A DNA stretch of 64,000 nucleotides, from assembly GCF_026898155.1 (NCBI RefSeq), contig NZ_CP114029.1, positions 1,557,501 through 1,621,500 of the forward strand. The letters are read 5' to 3'. The DNA comes from Jiella pelagia (lineage in GTDB: Bacteria; Pseudomonadota; Alphaproteobacteria; Rhizobiales; Rhizobiaceae). A program made the translations under genes and the position numbers. Shown piece by piece: positions 18,324 through 27,013 of this stretch. Below the pieces are notes generated by a model. That model had not been told where the DNA came from, made no database searches, and saw only the letters and a list, made by a program, of their open reading frames with translations. Position 1 is the stretch's first letter. Every line of letters starts with the position of its first letter.

Positions 18324-18387
18324 ATCCCGGGCTCGACCCGGGATCCAATCCTAGCCGTCGCTCGGGCATGGACAAACTCAGTCCATG
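18324..18387. repeat. Palindromic intergenic repeat pair (CCCGGG type and CATGGAC type)
   Basis: Two short perfect inverted repeats: ATCCCGGG/CCCGGGAT (18324-18344) and CATGGAC/GTCCATG (18367-18387). This composite is typical of dispersed intergenic repeats in alphaproteobacterial genomes. It lies next to the longer repeat at 18401-18557 in the urtD-urtE gap. Confidence 0.6.
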
Positions 18388-18400
18388 GCGCGTCCACGAG

Positions 18401-18557
18401 GACGGGTGGAGGCGAAACTTGAAGCTTCGTCATTCTCGGGCCCCGTCCCGAGAATCCAGGGGCACCCGCCGTAACACCGGCCGCTTCCGCCTTCTGCGGG
18501 TGAAGCCAATCGCGCCCGACGATCTCTGGATTCTCGGGACGGGGCCCGAGAATGACG
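18401..18557 (+). repeat. Dispersed intergenic palindromic repeat, copy 1
   Basis: The core has perfect 30-base inverted arms (18428-18457 and 18528-18557), each itself containing a hairpin (CTCGGG...CCCGAG), around about 70 unique bases. A second, inverted copy with the same arms and similar centre lies at 50767-50942. The similarity extends outside the arms to the GACGGGTGG...GGCGAAACT flank (18401-18419). This is a RIME/REP-like non-coding repeat; transcribed, it could fold into a long stem between urtD and urtE. Confidence 0.85.
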
Positions 18558-18609
18558 CCGCGGAGGTGAGTTCGCCCCGTCGCCGCGAACGCAGGAAACG
18601 CTGCCATGG

Positions 18610-19641
18610 TCATCGCCCCAGATACACCTCGATCACCTTCGGATCGGCCGACACCTTGTCGAGCGTTCCCTCCGACAGCACCGAGCCCTCGTGCAGGCAG
18701 GTGACCTTGACCCCGAGGGCGCGGACGAAATGCATGTCGTGCTCGACGACGACGACCGAGCGGGTCGCGGCGATTTCGCGCAGGAGCCGGGCGGTCTCCT
18801 CGGTCTCGGCGTCGGTCATGCCGGCGACGGGCTCGTCGACGAGGAGGAGTTCGGGATCCTGGGCGAGCAGCATGCCGATTTCGAGCCATTGTTTCTGGCC
18901 GTGCGAGAGATTGGCGGCGAAGATCTGGCGCTTGTCGGTCAGCCGCGTCGTCTCGAGGATCGCCTCGACGCGCTGGCGTTCGGCCTCGTCCTTGCGATGG
19001 ACGAGCGCTTCCAGGACGGAGCGCGGCCCCGACAGGGACAGGCGGATGTTGTCCTCCACCGTGTGGCTCTCGAAGACGGTCGGCTTCTGGAACTTGCGGC
19101 CGATGCCCATGGAAGCGATGGCCGCCTCGTCGTGACGGGTCAGGTCGACGTCGCCCGAGAAATAGACCTCGCCCTTGTCCGGCCGGGTCTTGCCGGTGAT
19201 GATGTCCATCATCGTCGTCTTGCCGGCTCCGTTCGGGCCGATGATCGCCCGCATCTCGCCCTTCTCGATCACCAGCGAGAGGTTGTTGATCGCCTTGAAG
19301 CCGTCGAAGCTCTTGGTGACGCCGTTGAGATAAAGCAGCGTGTCGCGCCGGGCCCGACCCTGTGCCTCGATCGCCAGCCGCCGCTCGCGCATCTGGGCGG
19401 CGTAGGGATGCGGCGAGACGACGGGCTCGCCATGGCCGTTCTCCAGCGTCCGGTCGACCGGAGCCTGTGAAGCGGACAAGGCCTCGCGCGGCATCGCCGG
19501 CTGCGCCGCGACGGCAGCGATGCCTGCACCGCCGATACCCTGCAGCACAGTCGGGGTTGCCGGTTCGCCACCGCTTCCCTGCGGCGTCGTCAGCGCGTGC
19601 ACGTCGTCGGCCACCTTGCCTGCCACTTTTGTCTCGACCAT
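18610..19641 (-). CDS. urtD: Urea ABC transporter ATPase UrtD with N-terminal extension
   Basis: 343 residues; the LivG-type ABC domain starts only near residue 101 (TLLYLNGVTKSFDGFKAINN), with Walker A GPNGAGKTT, signature LSHGQKQWLEIGMLL and Walker B LLLVDEPVAGMT. LSHGQKQWLEIGM is diagnostic for UrtD. Typical UrtD proteins are about 250 residues, so the first 100 residues, low-complexity and rich in Ala, Pro and Gly, are an extension or a mis-chosen start; Met84 (MRERRLAIEAQ) is a plausible shorter start. Confidence 0.92.
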   Translation of the reverse strand: MVETKVAGKVADDVHALTTPQGSGGEPATPTVLQGIGGAGIAAVAAQPAMPREALSASQAPVDRTLENGHGEPVVSPHPYAAQMRERRLAIEAQGRARRDTLLYLNGVTKSFDGFKAINNLSLVIEKGEMRAIIGPNGAGKTTMMDIITGKTRPDKGEVYFSGDVDLTRHDEAAIASMGIGRKFQKPTVFESHTVEDNIRLSLSGPRSVLEALVHRKDEAERQRVEAILETTRLTDKRQIFAANLSHGQKQWLEIGMLLAQDPELLLVDEPVAGMTDAETEETARLLREIAATRSVVVVEHDMHFVRALGVKVTCLHEGSVLSEGTLDKVSADPKVIEVYLGR

Positions 19642-19647
19642 TCTCGT

Positions 19648-20805
19648 CTACTCCGCCGGATCTGGGACGACGTCCGTCCCAGCCGTCTCGCCCTTTTCGG
19701 CTTCCTTCGCCCGGCGGGTCGCCCTCAAGGCGTCCCAGCCGTGGTCGATGGTGCCGACGATGCCGCGCGGCAGGAGCAGCGTGACGAAGACGAACAGGCC
19801 GCCCAAGAGGAACAGCCAGAATTCCGGCGCCAGCGCCGTGAAGACGGTCTTGCCGTAATTGACCAGCAGCGCCCCGATAACCGGGCCGATCAGCGTGCCC
19901 CGGCCGCCGACCGCCGCCCAGACGACGATCTCGATGGAATTGACCGGCGAGAACTCGCCCGGATTGATGATGCCGACCTGCGGCACGTAGAGCGCCCCGG
20001 CGATCCCCGCCATGACGGCGGAGACGGTGAAGGCGAAGAGCTTTACGTATTCCGGGCGCCAGCCGATGAAGCGGGTGCGGCTTTCGGCGTCGCGCACCGC
20101 GATCATCAGCTTGCCGAGCTTGGAGCGGGTGATCCAGCCGACGAGCAGCACCCCGAGCGCCAGGGCAATGCAGCTCGCGGCAAAGAGGCCGGCTCTCGTC
20201 GCATCCGCCTGGATGGAAAAGCCGAGGATGTCCTTGAAGTCGGTGAGGCCGTTGTTGCCGCCGAAGCCCATGTCGTTCCTGAAGAAGGCGAGAAGCAGCG
20301 CATAGGTCATCGCCTGGGTGATGATCGACAGATAGACGCCGGTGACCCTCGACCGGAAGGCAAAGAAGCCGAAGACGAAGGCGAGCAGCCCCGGAACCAG
20401 CATCACCATGAGCGCGGCGAACCAGAACTGATCGAAGCCGGTCCAGTACCAGGGGAGTTCCTTCCAGTTGAGGAACACCATGAAGTCCGGCAGCTCGGGA
20501 TTGCCGTAGACGCCGCGGGCGCCGATCTGGCGCATCAGATACATGCCCATGGCATAGCCGCCGAGGGCGAAGAAGGCGCCGTGTCCGAGCGACAGGATGC
20601 CGCAATAGCCCCAGACGAGATCGAGCGCGAGAGCGAGCAGGGCGTAGCAGACATATTTGCCGAACAGCGGCACGAGATAGGACGGCACATGCAGCGGATG
20701 GTCCGCCGGCAGCGCGAGGTTCGACAGCGGTACGAGGATCGCGGCGGCCAGGATCGCGGCGATGAGGATCCAGACGCGGGGGCCGAGGAAGCGAGCGAGG
20801 ATCAT
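19648..20805 (-). CDS. urtC: Urea ABC transporter permease UrtC
   Basis: 385 residues, LivM-type permease with about ten hydrophobic segments. DLVWGYCGILSLGHGAFFALGGYAMGMYLMR and GGNNGLTDFKDILGF are UrtC signatures. With UrtB it forms the urea channel in the inner membrane. The ATG overlaps the urtB stop as ATGA, showing translational coupling. The C terminus is a charged tail. Confidence 0.93.
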   Translation of the reverse strand: MILARFLGPRVWILIAAILAAAILVPLSNLALPADHPLHVPSYLVPLFGKYVCYALLALALDLVWGYCGILSLGHGAFFALGGYAMGMYLMRQIGARGVYGNPELPDFMVFLNWKELPWYWTGFDQFWFAALMVMLVPGLLAFVFGFFAFRSRVTGVYLSIITQAMTYALLLAFFRNDMGFGGNNGLTDFKDILGFSIQADATRAGLFAASCIALALGVLLVGWITRSKLGKLMIAVRDAESRTRFIGWRPEYVKLFAFTVSAVMAGIAGALYVPQVGIINPGEFSPVNSIEIVVWAAVGGRGTLIGPVIGALLVNYGKTVFTALAPEFWLFLLGGLFVFVTLLLPRGIVGTIDHGWDALRATRRAKEAEKGETAGTDVVPDPAE

Positions 20806-22430
20806 GCGTCGACGAACCTCCCCTTCTGGGCGAAGAGGCCGCGGGGGCGCTTCTGGATGAACAGGATGATGAGGACGAGGACGACGATCTTGCCGAGGAC
20901 GGCCCCGGCATAAGGCTCGAGGAACTTGTTGACGATGCCGAGTGTCATCGCCCCGACCAGCGTGCCCCAGAGATTGCCAACCCCGCCGAAGACGACGACC
21001 ATGAATGAGTCGATGATGTAGCCTTGGCCGAGATTGGGCGAGACGTTGTCGATCTGGCTGAGCGCAACGCCGGCGATGCCGGCGATGCCCGAACCCAAGG
21101 CAAACGTCATGGCGTCGACCCATGGCGTGCGGATGCCCATCGCCGCCGCCATCCGGCGGTTCTGGGTGACGGCGCGCATCTGCAGGCCGAGCGGCGTCCT
21201 GTTGAGGACCGCGAGCAGCGCCAGGAAGACGACCAGCGCGAAGACGATGATCCACAGCCGGTTCCAGGTCACCGACATCAGCCCGACGTCGAAGGCCCCG
21301 GACATCCAGTCGGGATTGCCGACCTGCCGGTTCGAGGGCCCGAAGATGGTGCGCACCGCCTGCTGCAGGATCAGCGAGACGCCGAAGGTCGCCAGCAGCG
21401 TCTCCAGCGGTCGGCCGTAGAGGAAGCGGATCAGCCCGCGCTCCATCACGAGGCCGACGGTGCCCGATACCAGGAAGGCCAGCGGCAGGGCGATCGTCAG
21501 GGACCATTCGAACAGGCCGGGCGCGTTGTTGCGGATCAACTCCTGCACCATGAAGGTCGTGTAGGCGCCGAGCATCACCATCTCGCCATGGGCCATGTTG
21601 ATGACCCCCATGACGCCGAAGGTGATGGCCAGCCCGATCGCCGCCAGGAGCAGCACCGAGCCGAGCGACAGGCCGTACCAGATGTTCTGCGTCTGGTTCC
21701 AGAAGGCGATGTTGTTCTGGATGGCGACGATGGCCGCGTCGGCCGCCTGCTTGGCCACCGGATCGTCGGTGGCGCCGGCAAAGCGGATGAGCATCGTCAG
21801 GGATTCCCGGTCGGCCCGCGTCGCCAGGACCTTCGCCGCCGCCGCCTTGTCGGCAGCCGGGAGATCGGAGGCGAGAACCGCGCTGGCGCGCGCTTCCTGC
21901 ATGCGCGCCTTGACCGCAGAATCCTCCTCGGCCGCGATCGCCGCATCGAGCGGCCCGATCATCTCGGGATCGGCATCGGAGAAGAGAGTGCTTGCGGCGC
22001 GCATCCGCTGGGCGGGATTTTCGGCTCTCAGCGTCAGGGTGCCGAGGGCACCCGTCACGGCGTTGCGGATCGAGTTCTTGACCCGAACCTTCTGGAGATC
22101 GCCGCTCGGCACGGTGCCGGCGCTGTCCCCGGTCAGCGGATCGAAGATCTCGTAATCGCTTCCCTTGCGGGTGGCGATGAAGACCGCCTCGTCGCCCTCG
22201 CGCCAGTAGAGATCGCCCTCGCGCAGCGCCCGCAGCGCCCTTGCGACGCGCTCGTCACCGGTGGCGGCGAGTTCGGCAATGACAGCCTCGGTGGCGTCGA
22301 AGCTCTGCTTGCCGCCGAACTTCTGGACGATGGCGGCGGGATCGGCCTCGGCCTGCTGCGCCGCCGCCGGGCCAAGACCGAACAGCAGCACGGCAAGGCT
22401 CAGCAACAGCCAGGGAATCGATCGGTTCAT
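20802..22430 (-). CDS. urtB: Urea ABC transporter permease UrtB
   Basis: 542 residues: a signal-like N terminus (LLLSLAVLLFGLGPAAAQQ), an alpha-helical extracytoplasmic domain of about 200 residues typical of UrtB, and a LivH-type permease domain from about residue 250 (YGLSLGSVLLLAAIGLAITFGVMGVINMAHGE). GAYTTFMVQELIR and MRAVTQNRRMAAAMGIRT are family signatures. Second gene of the cluster, after a 255-base gap from urtA. Confidence 0.93.
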   Translation of the reverse strand: MNRSIPWLLLSLAVLLFGLGPAAAQQAEADPAAIVQKFGGKQSFDATEAVIAELAATGDERVARALRALREGDLYWREGDEAVFIATRKGSDYEIFDPLTGDSAGTVPSGDLQKVRVKNSIRNAVTGALGTLTLRAENPAQRMRAASTLFSDADPEMIGPLDAAIAAEEDSAVKARMQEARASAVLASDLPAADKAAAAKVLATRADRESLTMLIRFAGATDDPVAKQAADAAIVAIQNNIAFWNQTQNIWYGLSLGSVLLLAAIGLAITFGVMGVINMAHGEMVMLGAYTTFMVQELIRNNAPGLFEWSLTIALPLAFLVSGTVGLVMERGLIRFLYGRPLETLLATFGVSLILQQAVRTIFGPSNRQVGNPDWMSGAFDVGLMSVTWNRLWIIVFALVVFLALLAVLNRTPLGLQMRAVTQNRRMAAAMGIRTPWVDAMTFALGSGIAGIAGVALSQIDNVSPNLGQGYIIDSFMVVVFGGVGNLWGTLVGAMTLGIVNKFLEPYAGAVLGKIVVLVLIILFIQKRPRGLFAQKGRFVDA

Positions 22431-22577
22431 GTCGTCTCACACAATCATTCGCGGACGCGAACGGGAAGGCCGAGCGGAAATGGAAAGAGCGGAGCGGCCG
22501 CGTGAGGCCGCCCCGCCGGCGCTGCTCGGGAGGCAGGCATTCATGCTTTGCCAGGCGGATTTTCTTCCCCTGGGCTG

Positions 22578-22618
22578 GAGCGGGCCGCGGCGGGAGATGA
22601 CCGCGGTCCGCCCCGCTC
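22578..22618 (-). terminator. Hairpin in the urtA-urtB intergenic region
   Basis: A long imperfect stem (GAGCGGGCCGCGG pairing with CCGCGGTCCGCCCCGCTC with a small bulge) about 70-110 bases after urtA. It lacks a U tract. It probably stabilises the urtA message or attenuates readthrough, giving excess binding protein. Confidence 0.5.
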
Positions 22619-22685
22619 AGTGCCGGAGCACGATCCGTGCCGAGAGACCGGTGCCAGAGCCTCTCGGGATCGCGCTCGCGGCGCA

Positions 22686-23990
22686 TCAGTTGGACGCCGT
22701 TTCGCCGAGGCACTTCTTCGCCTCGGTGTCGTAGTTGCCGCATTTCAGCTCGACCCAGTCGGCCGTCAGCTTCTTGGATTCCGGCAGGAAGTCGGACCAG
22801 GCGTCGCCCGGGACGAGGTCTTCGGTCTCGGAGACGACGTCGAACTGGCCTTCGTCGTTGATCTCGCCGATCAGCACCGGCTTGGTGATGTGATGGTTCG
22901 GCAGCATCTTCGACATGCCGCCCGTGAGATTGGCCTGCTCGATGCCCGGCAGGGCGTCGATGACGGCGTCGGCATCGGTGGTACCGGCCTTCTCGACCGC
23001 CTTCACCCACATGTTGAAGCCGATGTAGTGGGCTTCCATCGGGTCGTTGGTGACGCGCTCGTCATTGCCGATGAAGGCGTGCCACTTGGCGATGAAGTCG
23101 GCGTTCTCCGGCGTGTCGACGGACTGGAAGTAGTTCCAGGCGGCGAGATGGCCGACCAGCGGCGCGGTGTCGATGCCGGCGAGTTCTTCCTCGCCGACCG
23201 AGAAGGCGACGACCGGGATATCGGTTGCGGCGACGCCCTGATTGGCGAGTTCCTTGTAGAACGGCACGTTGGCGTCGCCGTTGACGGTGGAGACGACCGC
23301 GGTCTTCTTGCCGGCCGAGCCGAACTCCTTGATGCGCGAGACTTCCGTCTGCCAGTCGGAGAAGCCGAAGGGCGTGTAGTTGACGATGATGTCTTCCGCC
23401 GCGACGCCCTTGTCCTTCAGATACTGCTCGAGGACCTTGTTGGTGGTGCGCGGATAGACGTAGTCGGTGCCTTCGAGCACCCAGCGCTCGACGCCCTCGT
23501 TCATCAGATAGTCGACGGCCGGGATGGCCTGCTGGTTCGGAGCGGCGCCGGTGTAGAAAACGTTGCGCTCGGATTCCTCGCCCTCGTACTGGACGGGATA
23601 GAAGAGGATCGAGTTCAGCTCCTTGAAGACCGGCAGCACCGACTTGCGCGACACCGATGTCCAGCAGCCGAAGACCGCGGCGACCTCGTTCTGGCTGATC
23701 AGCTCACGCGCCTTTTCGGCAAAGAGCGGCCAGTCGGACGCGGGGTCGACGACGACCGCTTCCAGAGGCCGGCCAAGCACGCCGCCCTTCTTGTTCTGCT
23801 CGTCGATGAGCATCAGCATGGCGTCCTTGAGGGTCGTCTCGGAGATCGCCATCGTGCCGGAGAGCGAATGGAGGATACCGACCTTGATCGGCTCGCCGCT
23901 CGGCGTCTGGGCGTAGCTTCCGGAGACGCCGAACGCGGCGATCGCCGCGGCAGCGGCCGTCTTCTGCATCCATCTCTTGGCTGATTTCAT
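22686..23990 (-). CDS. urtA: Urea ABC transporter substrate-binding protein UrtA
   Basis: 434 residues with a signal peptide (MKSAKRWMQKTAAAAAIAAF..., cut after SYAQ near residue 28) and a type I periplasmic binding fold. FGCWTSVSRKSVLPVFKELNSILFYPVQYEGEE is the UrtA/FmdD-class signature that separates urea and short-amide binding proteins from LivJ. GGAGG lies nine bases before the ATG. It is the first gene of the urt cluster and is preceded by a consensus sigma-54 promoter 54 bases upstream, implying nitrogen control. Confidence 0.93.
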   Translation of the reverse strand: MKSAKRWMQKTAAAAAIAAFGVSGSYAQTPSGEPIKVGILHSLSGTMAISETTLKDAMLMLIDEQNKKGGVLGRPLEAVVVDPASDWPLFAEKARELISQNEVAAVFGCWTSVSRKSVLPVFKELNSILFYPVQYEGEESERNVFYTGAAPNQQAIPAVDYLMNEGVERWVLEGTDYVYPRTTNKVLEQYLKDKGVAAEDIIVNYTPFGFSDWQTEVSRIKEFGSAGKKTAVVSTVNGDANVPFYKELANQGVAATDIPVVAFSVGEEELAGIDTAPLVGHLAAWNYFQSVDTPENADFIAKWHAFIGNDERVTNDPMEAHYIGFNMWVKAVEKAGTTDADAVIDALPGIEQANLTGGMSKMLPNHHITKPVLIGEINDEGQFDVVSETEDLVPGDAWSDFLPESKKLTADWVELKCGNYDTEAKKCLGETASN

Positions 23991-24043
23991 GTCGTGACCT
24001 CCAGTCGAGCAAGGGCCGTTCGCCGGCCTCGATGAAGGCAGTC

Positions 24044-24059
24044 AGCAAAGCCCGTGCCA
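24044..24059 (-). promoter_or_regulatory. Sigma-54 (RpoN) promoter of urtA
   Basis: On the minus strand the sequence reads TGGCACGGGCTTTGCT: the -24 element TGGCACG and the -12 element TTGCT with the correct four-base gap, matching the RpoN consensus at every defining position. The predicted transcription start is about 24033, leaving a 5' leader of some 40 bases with a GGAGG ribosome site before urtA. An NtrC enhancer would be expected upstream (24100-24250); I could not identify a clear one. Confidence 0.88.
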
Positions 24060-24279
24060 GAATTGACTTGGGGGAAGATCGACGCGGCAAATCCGCTGCG
24101 GCCGCGGCTTCTGCGCGGATAAGGTTGCAGCCCAGCCTGTCCCGGCCGCTACACGGCCGCCCGCATCATGGGCAGCATGAACAGAATTTATGCAACGAGG
24201 GCGGATCTGCTGCAAAGCGCATCGAGCCGGGCTCCAATGGCGCTGTCTCACCGCCCAGCCGTGCGTGCGTCCAGGCCGA

Positions 24280-24792
24280 TCAGTCCTGCGGCGTGATCAC
24301 CGTCAGGGTGATCCACTCGGCCGTGAGGGCCGGCTTCGCCGCTCCCTCGATCTCCACCGCCGCGTCCCATGTCGTCTGCAGGCTGACGGCCCGTTCGTTG
24401 AGGCCGATCATCCTGAACCGGCCGCGCACTCGCGTCCCCGCCTTCACCGGATTCAGAAAGCGGATCTTGTCGAAGCCGTAGTTCATGCCCATCCGCATGC
24501 CCCGAACGCCGGGGATCGCCTCATAGGCGAGGGTCGAGAGCAGCGAGAGCGTCAGGAAGCCGTGGGCGATGGTCCCGCCGAAGGGCGTTTCGGCCCGGGC
24601 GCGGTCGGGATCGACATGAATGAACTGATGGTCATGGGTGGCGACGGCAAACCGGTCGATCATAGTCTGGTCGACGGCAAGCCAGGGCGAAAGCAGCGGC
24701 TCGCCCTCCAACAGCGCCCGATAGTCCGCCAGCGGCACCATCCGCTCGGCGATGAGCGCTTCCGTTTCGGCCACCGAATTCAGCGCCATCAT
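24280..24792 (-). CDS. MaoC-like (R)-hydratase
   Basis: 170 residues, single hotdog domain with the hydratase 2 motif: DRFAVATHDHQFIHVDPDRA followed by FGGTIAHGFLTLSLLS, which holds the catalytic Asp/His pair. By family it hydrates trans-2-enoyl-CoA or a related enoyl thioester. Its start overlaps the SDR stop (ATGA), so the two enzymes are made together and probably act in the same acyl-CoA pathway, with divergent TetR control. Confidence 0.85.
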   Translation of the reverse strand: MMALNSVAETEALIAERMVPLADYRALLEGEPLLSPWLAVDQTMIDRFAVATHDHQFIHVDPDRARAETPFGGTIAHGFLTLSLLSTLAYEAIPGVRGMRMGMNYGFDKIRFLNPVKAGTRVRGRFRMIGLNERAVSLQTTWDAAVEIEGAAKPALTAEWITLTVITPQD

Positions 24793-25613
24793 TCTTCCCC
24801 GAACAGTTCCGGCCCCGTCATGACGCCGATGCCGCCGTCGACGGGCAGGATGGCGCCGGTGATATATGCGCCGCCCCGACCGCAAAGAAACAGGGTGGCG
24901 CCAGCGATATCGTCCGGCGAGCCGATCCGGCCGAGCGGGATGCCCCGGCCGATCCTATCGGCCTGCTCCTCCGTGCCGGTGGCAAACGCCGTCATCTTCG
25001 ACTGGAAGGGCCCGGGCGCAAAGGCGTTGACGGTGATGCGGCGGGCGGCGAGTTCCTTCGCCAGCGAGCGCGTCAGGTGATGCACTGCCGCCTTGGAAGC
25101 GGAGTAGGAATAGACGTTTTCCGAAAGCGGCTGGGCGCCCATGACGGAGCCGAGATTGACGATGCGGGCCGGATCCTCGTCGCTCGATGCGGCTTCAAGC
25201 AGCGGCAGCAGCGCCTGGGTCAGCGAGAACAGCCCGACGACGTTGACAGACATCACCTTGTTCCAGGCGGAATAGGGAAACTCGCCGAGCGGCGCGCCCC
25301 AGGAGACGCCGGCATTGTTGACCAGGATGTCCAGCCTGTCGGTGCGCTCGCCAATCGCTTTTGCCAGCGCCGCGACGCCCGCCTCGCTGGAGACGTCGCC
25401 GGACAGGGGCGTGACTTTCCCCGGCAAGCCTTCCGCATTGATCTCGGAGGCCGCCGCCTCACAGGCTTCGAGCTTGCGCGAGGCGATGTAGACGTTGGCG
25501 CCCGCCGCGGCGAGCGCTGAGGCGATCATCCGGCCGATGCCGGTCGCCCCGCCGGTGACGAGGGCGGTCTTGCCGCGAAGCGAGAACAGACGTTCGAGAA
25601 TGGCTTCGGCCAT
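24789..25613 (-). CDS. Short-chain dehydrogenase/reductase (SDR)
   Basis: 274 residues, classical SDR: cofactor motif TGGATGIG, NNAGVSWG, catalytic Ser in NLGSVMG and the YSASK motif, then the PG turn. It should oxidise or reduce a hydroxy/keto substrate with NAD(P)H. Coupling to a MaoC hydratase suggests 3-hydroxyacyl or similar CoA chemistry, but that is inference. It is divergent from the TetR gene, with 176 bases between the two starts. Confidence 0.88.
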   Translation of the reverse strand: MAEAILERLFSLRGKTALVTGGATGIGRMIASALAAAGANVYIASRKLEACEAAASEINAEGLPGKVTPLSGDVSSEAGVAALAKAIGERTDRLDILVNNAGVSWGAPLGEFPYSAWNKVMSVNVVGLFSLTQALLPLLEAASSDEDPARIVNLGSVMGAQPLSENVYSYSASKAAVHHLTRSLAKELAARRITVNAFAPGPFQSKMTAFATGTEEQADRIGRGIPLGRIGSPDDIAGATLFLCGRGGAYITGAILPVDGGIGVMTGPELFGEE

Positions 25614-25675
25614 GGGGGCAGCCTTTGTTTGGGGGCGTTGCTGGGGGATCTAGGGCTGGCACGACGGCAGCCCAC

Positions 25676-25706
25676 GGATCTCGTCAATCGGTCTTTTACG
25701 AGATCC
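25676..25706. promoter_or_regulatory. Inverted repeat in the SDR-TetR divergent promoter region
   Basis: Perfect nine-base arms GGATCTCGT and ACGAGATCC separated by 13 bases, placed between the divergent SDR-maoC operon and the tetR gene. Position and symmetry fit an operator bound by the TetR protein to control both directions. The 13-base spacing is longer than for many TetR operators, so it could instead be two half sites or an RNA hairpin. Confidence 0.5.
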
Positions 25707-25789
25707 CATGTTTGACACCACACGAACTTGCATGTCCCATCTCTCATGGTCGCCGTTTCGGCAGACAAGCGGTGTTCGAGGATCGTCCG

Positions 25790-26515
25790 ATGCAGGAGCA
25801 CGACAGGCAAGGCCAGGTCGGACCCCGCCGACGGCCGCCGCGGCGGGAGCGGGACTTCGCCGCAATTCGCGGCGGCGAGGACGCGGCGTTCCGCCGTCGG
25901 ATCATTTCTGCGGCCGCCGAGATCTTCGCCGAACGGGGCTTTGCCGCCGCCTCGATCGACGAGGTGGCGCGGCGCCTCGGCGCCACCAAGGGCCTCGTCT
26001 ATCATCGCTACCGCTCGAAGGGCGAGCTTCTGGCCGATGTCTGCGAAAGCGGGCTGAAGAGCCTGCGGGAAAGCCTCGAAGCGGTCATCGGCCACAACGA
26101 GCGGGCGGTCACCCGCCTGACCGGCGCCGCGAACCTGCATGCGAGCGAGGTCCTGACCAATCTCTTTCTCCACCGCACGCTGGCGGAGGCGACGTCCGGC
26201 ATGGCTGTCTCCACCTTGAACGGGAACGAGGCGGAAATGATCGCCGGCATCGCCGAACAACGCCGGCGGTACGACGCGATATTCGTCCAACTGATCGCCG
26301 AGACGGTCGAGCAGCACGACCTGCCGGCTGGCCGCGACACCGCCATGCTGGGCCGGCTCTTCGTCACGGCCCTCGACGCACCGATCCTGTGGCCGCGGCA
26401 GACCCTGGCCGAGGTATCCGGCAGGAGCGGCCTGATCGCCCGGCAACTGGCCTATTTCGCGCTCCGGGGCATCGGGGCGTCCGACGCGACGCTGAGGGAG
26501 GAGTTTTCCCGGTAA
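25790..26515 (+). CDS. TetR/AcrR family transcriptional regulator
   Basis: About 241 residues. A basic N terminus is followed by the TetR helix-turn-helix: RRIISAAAEIFAERGFAAASIDEVARRLGATKGLVYHRYRSKGELL. The C-terminal ligand domain is helical. The YHRYRSKGELL variant is common in regulators of fatty-acid or acyl-CoA metabolism (FadR/TetR group); the ligand is unknown. The start is the ATG just after GAGGATCGTCCG. It is divergent from the SDR-maoC operon, its likely target. Confidence 0.85.
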   Translation: MQEHDRQGQVGPRRRPPRRERDFAAIRGGEDAAFRRRIISAAAEIFAERGFAAASIDEVARRLGATKGLVYHRYRSKGELLADVCESGLKSLRESLEAVIGHNERAVTRLTGAANLHASEVLTNLFLHRTLAEATSGMAVSTLNGNEAEMIAGIAEQRRRYDAIFVQLIAETVEQHDLPAGRDTAMLGRLFVTALDAPILWPRQTLAEVSGRSGLIARQLAYFALRGIGASDATLREEFSR

Positions 26516-26656
26516 AAAGCTGCGAGGCGGTCCGCAGGGACGGCGACGGAGCCCGGCACTTCCCGGAGCGGCTGATGCCGGCCCAAGCGGCAGCCGGTGA
26601 AACGTATGAAACGACGCTTCGAACCCTGGAGCGATATCGGGATCCGTCGCAGCGGA

Positions 26657-27013
26657 TCAGGGTTCGTCGCGGAAGAAGACGAACAACGAGGCAGCGACCG
26701 AAAGGCCCATTGCGGCGATCGACAGGAGGCAGAGGAAAAGATCCTCGCTCGCCGTCACGGGGCCCGGTCCGCCCGACCGGAAGGGTGTATAGGCTTGGCC
26801 GTTCTGGAGGACGTCGGCGAGGCCATAGAGACTGGCGAGACCGAGAACCGTCGCCGGGACATCGACGAGGATTCTCGTCAGCGGGTAGTCGATCGACCGG
26901 AATTCTTCGATGATGCCGAGCGCCTCGATCCATGACTTGGACTGCGCCGCGCAAGGCCGTTCTCCCGCCGGCTCGGCGACGACTGCGACATCATCCATCG
27001 GTTCGTCGTCCAT
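26657..27013 (-). CDS. Hypothetical small membrane protein
   Basis: 118 residues starting MDDEPMDDVAVVAEP, with two predicted hydrophobic segments (around LVDVPATVLGLASLYGLADVL and LFLCLLSIAAMGLSVAASLFVFF) and a short charged tail. No family recognised. It is flanked by the TetR gene and the quinone-oxidoreductase-like gene. Codon usage looks like a real gene of this genome, but support is only moderate. Confidence 0.5.
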   Translation of the reverse strand: MDDEPMDDVAVVAEPAGERPCAAQSKSWIEALGIIEEFRSIDYPLTRILVDVPATVLGLASLYGLADVLQNGQAYTPFRSGGPGPVTASEDLFLCLLSIAAMGLSVAASLFVFFRDEP

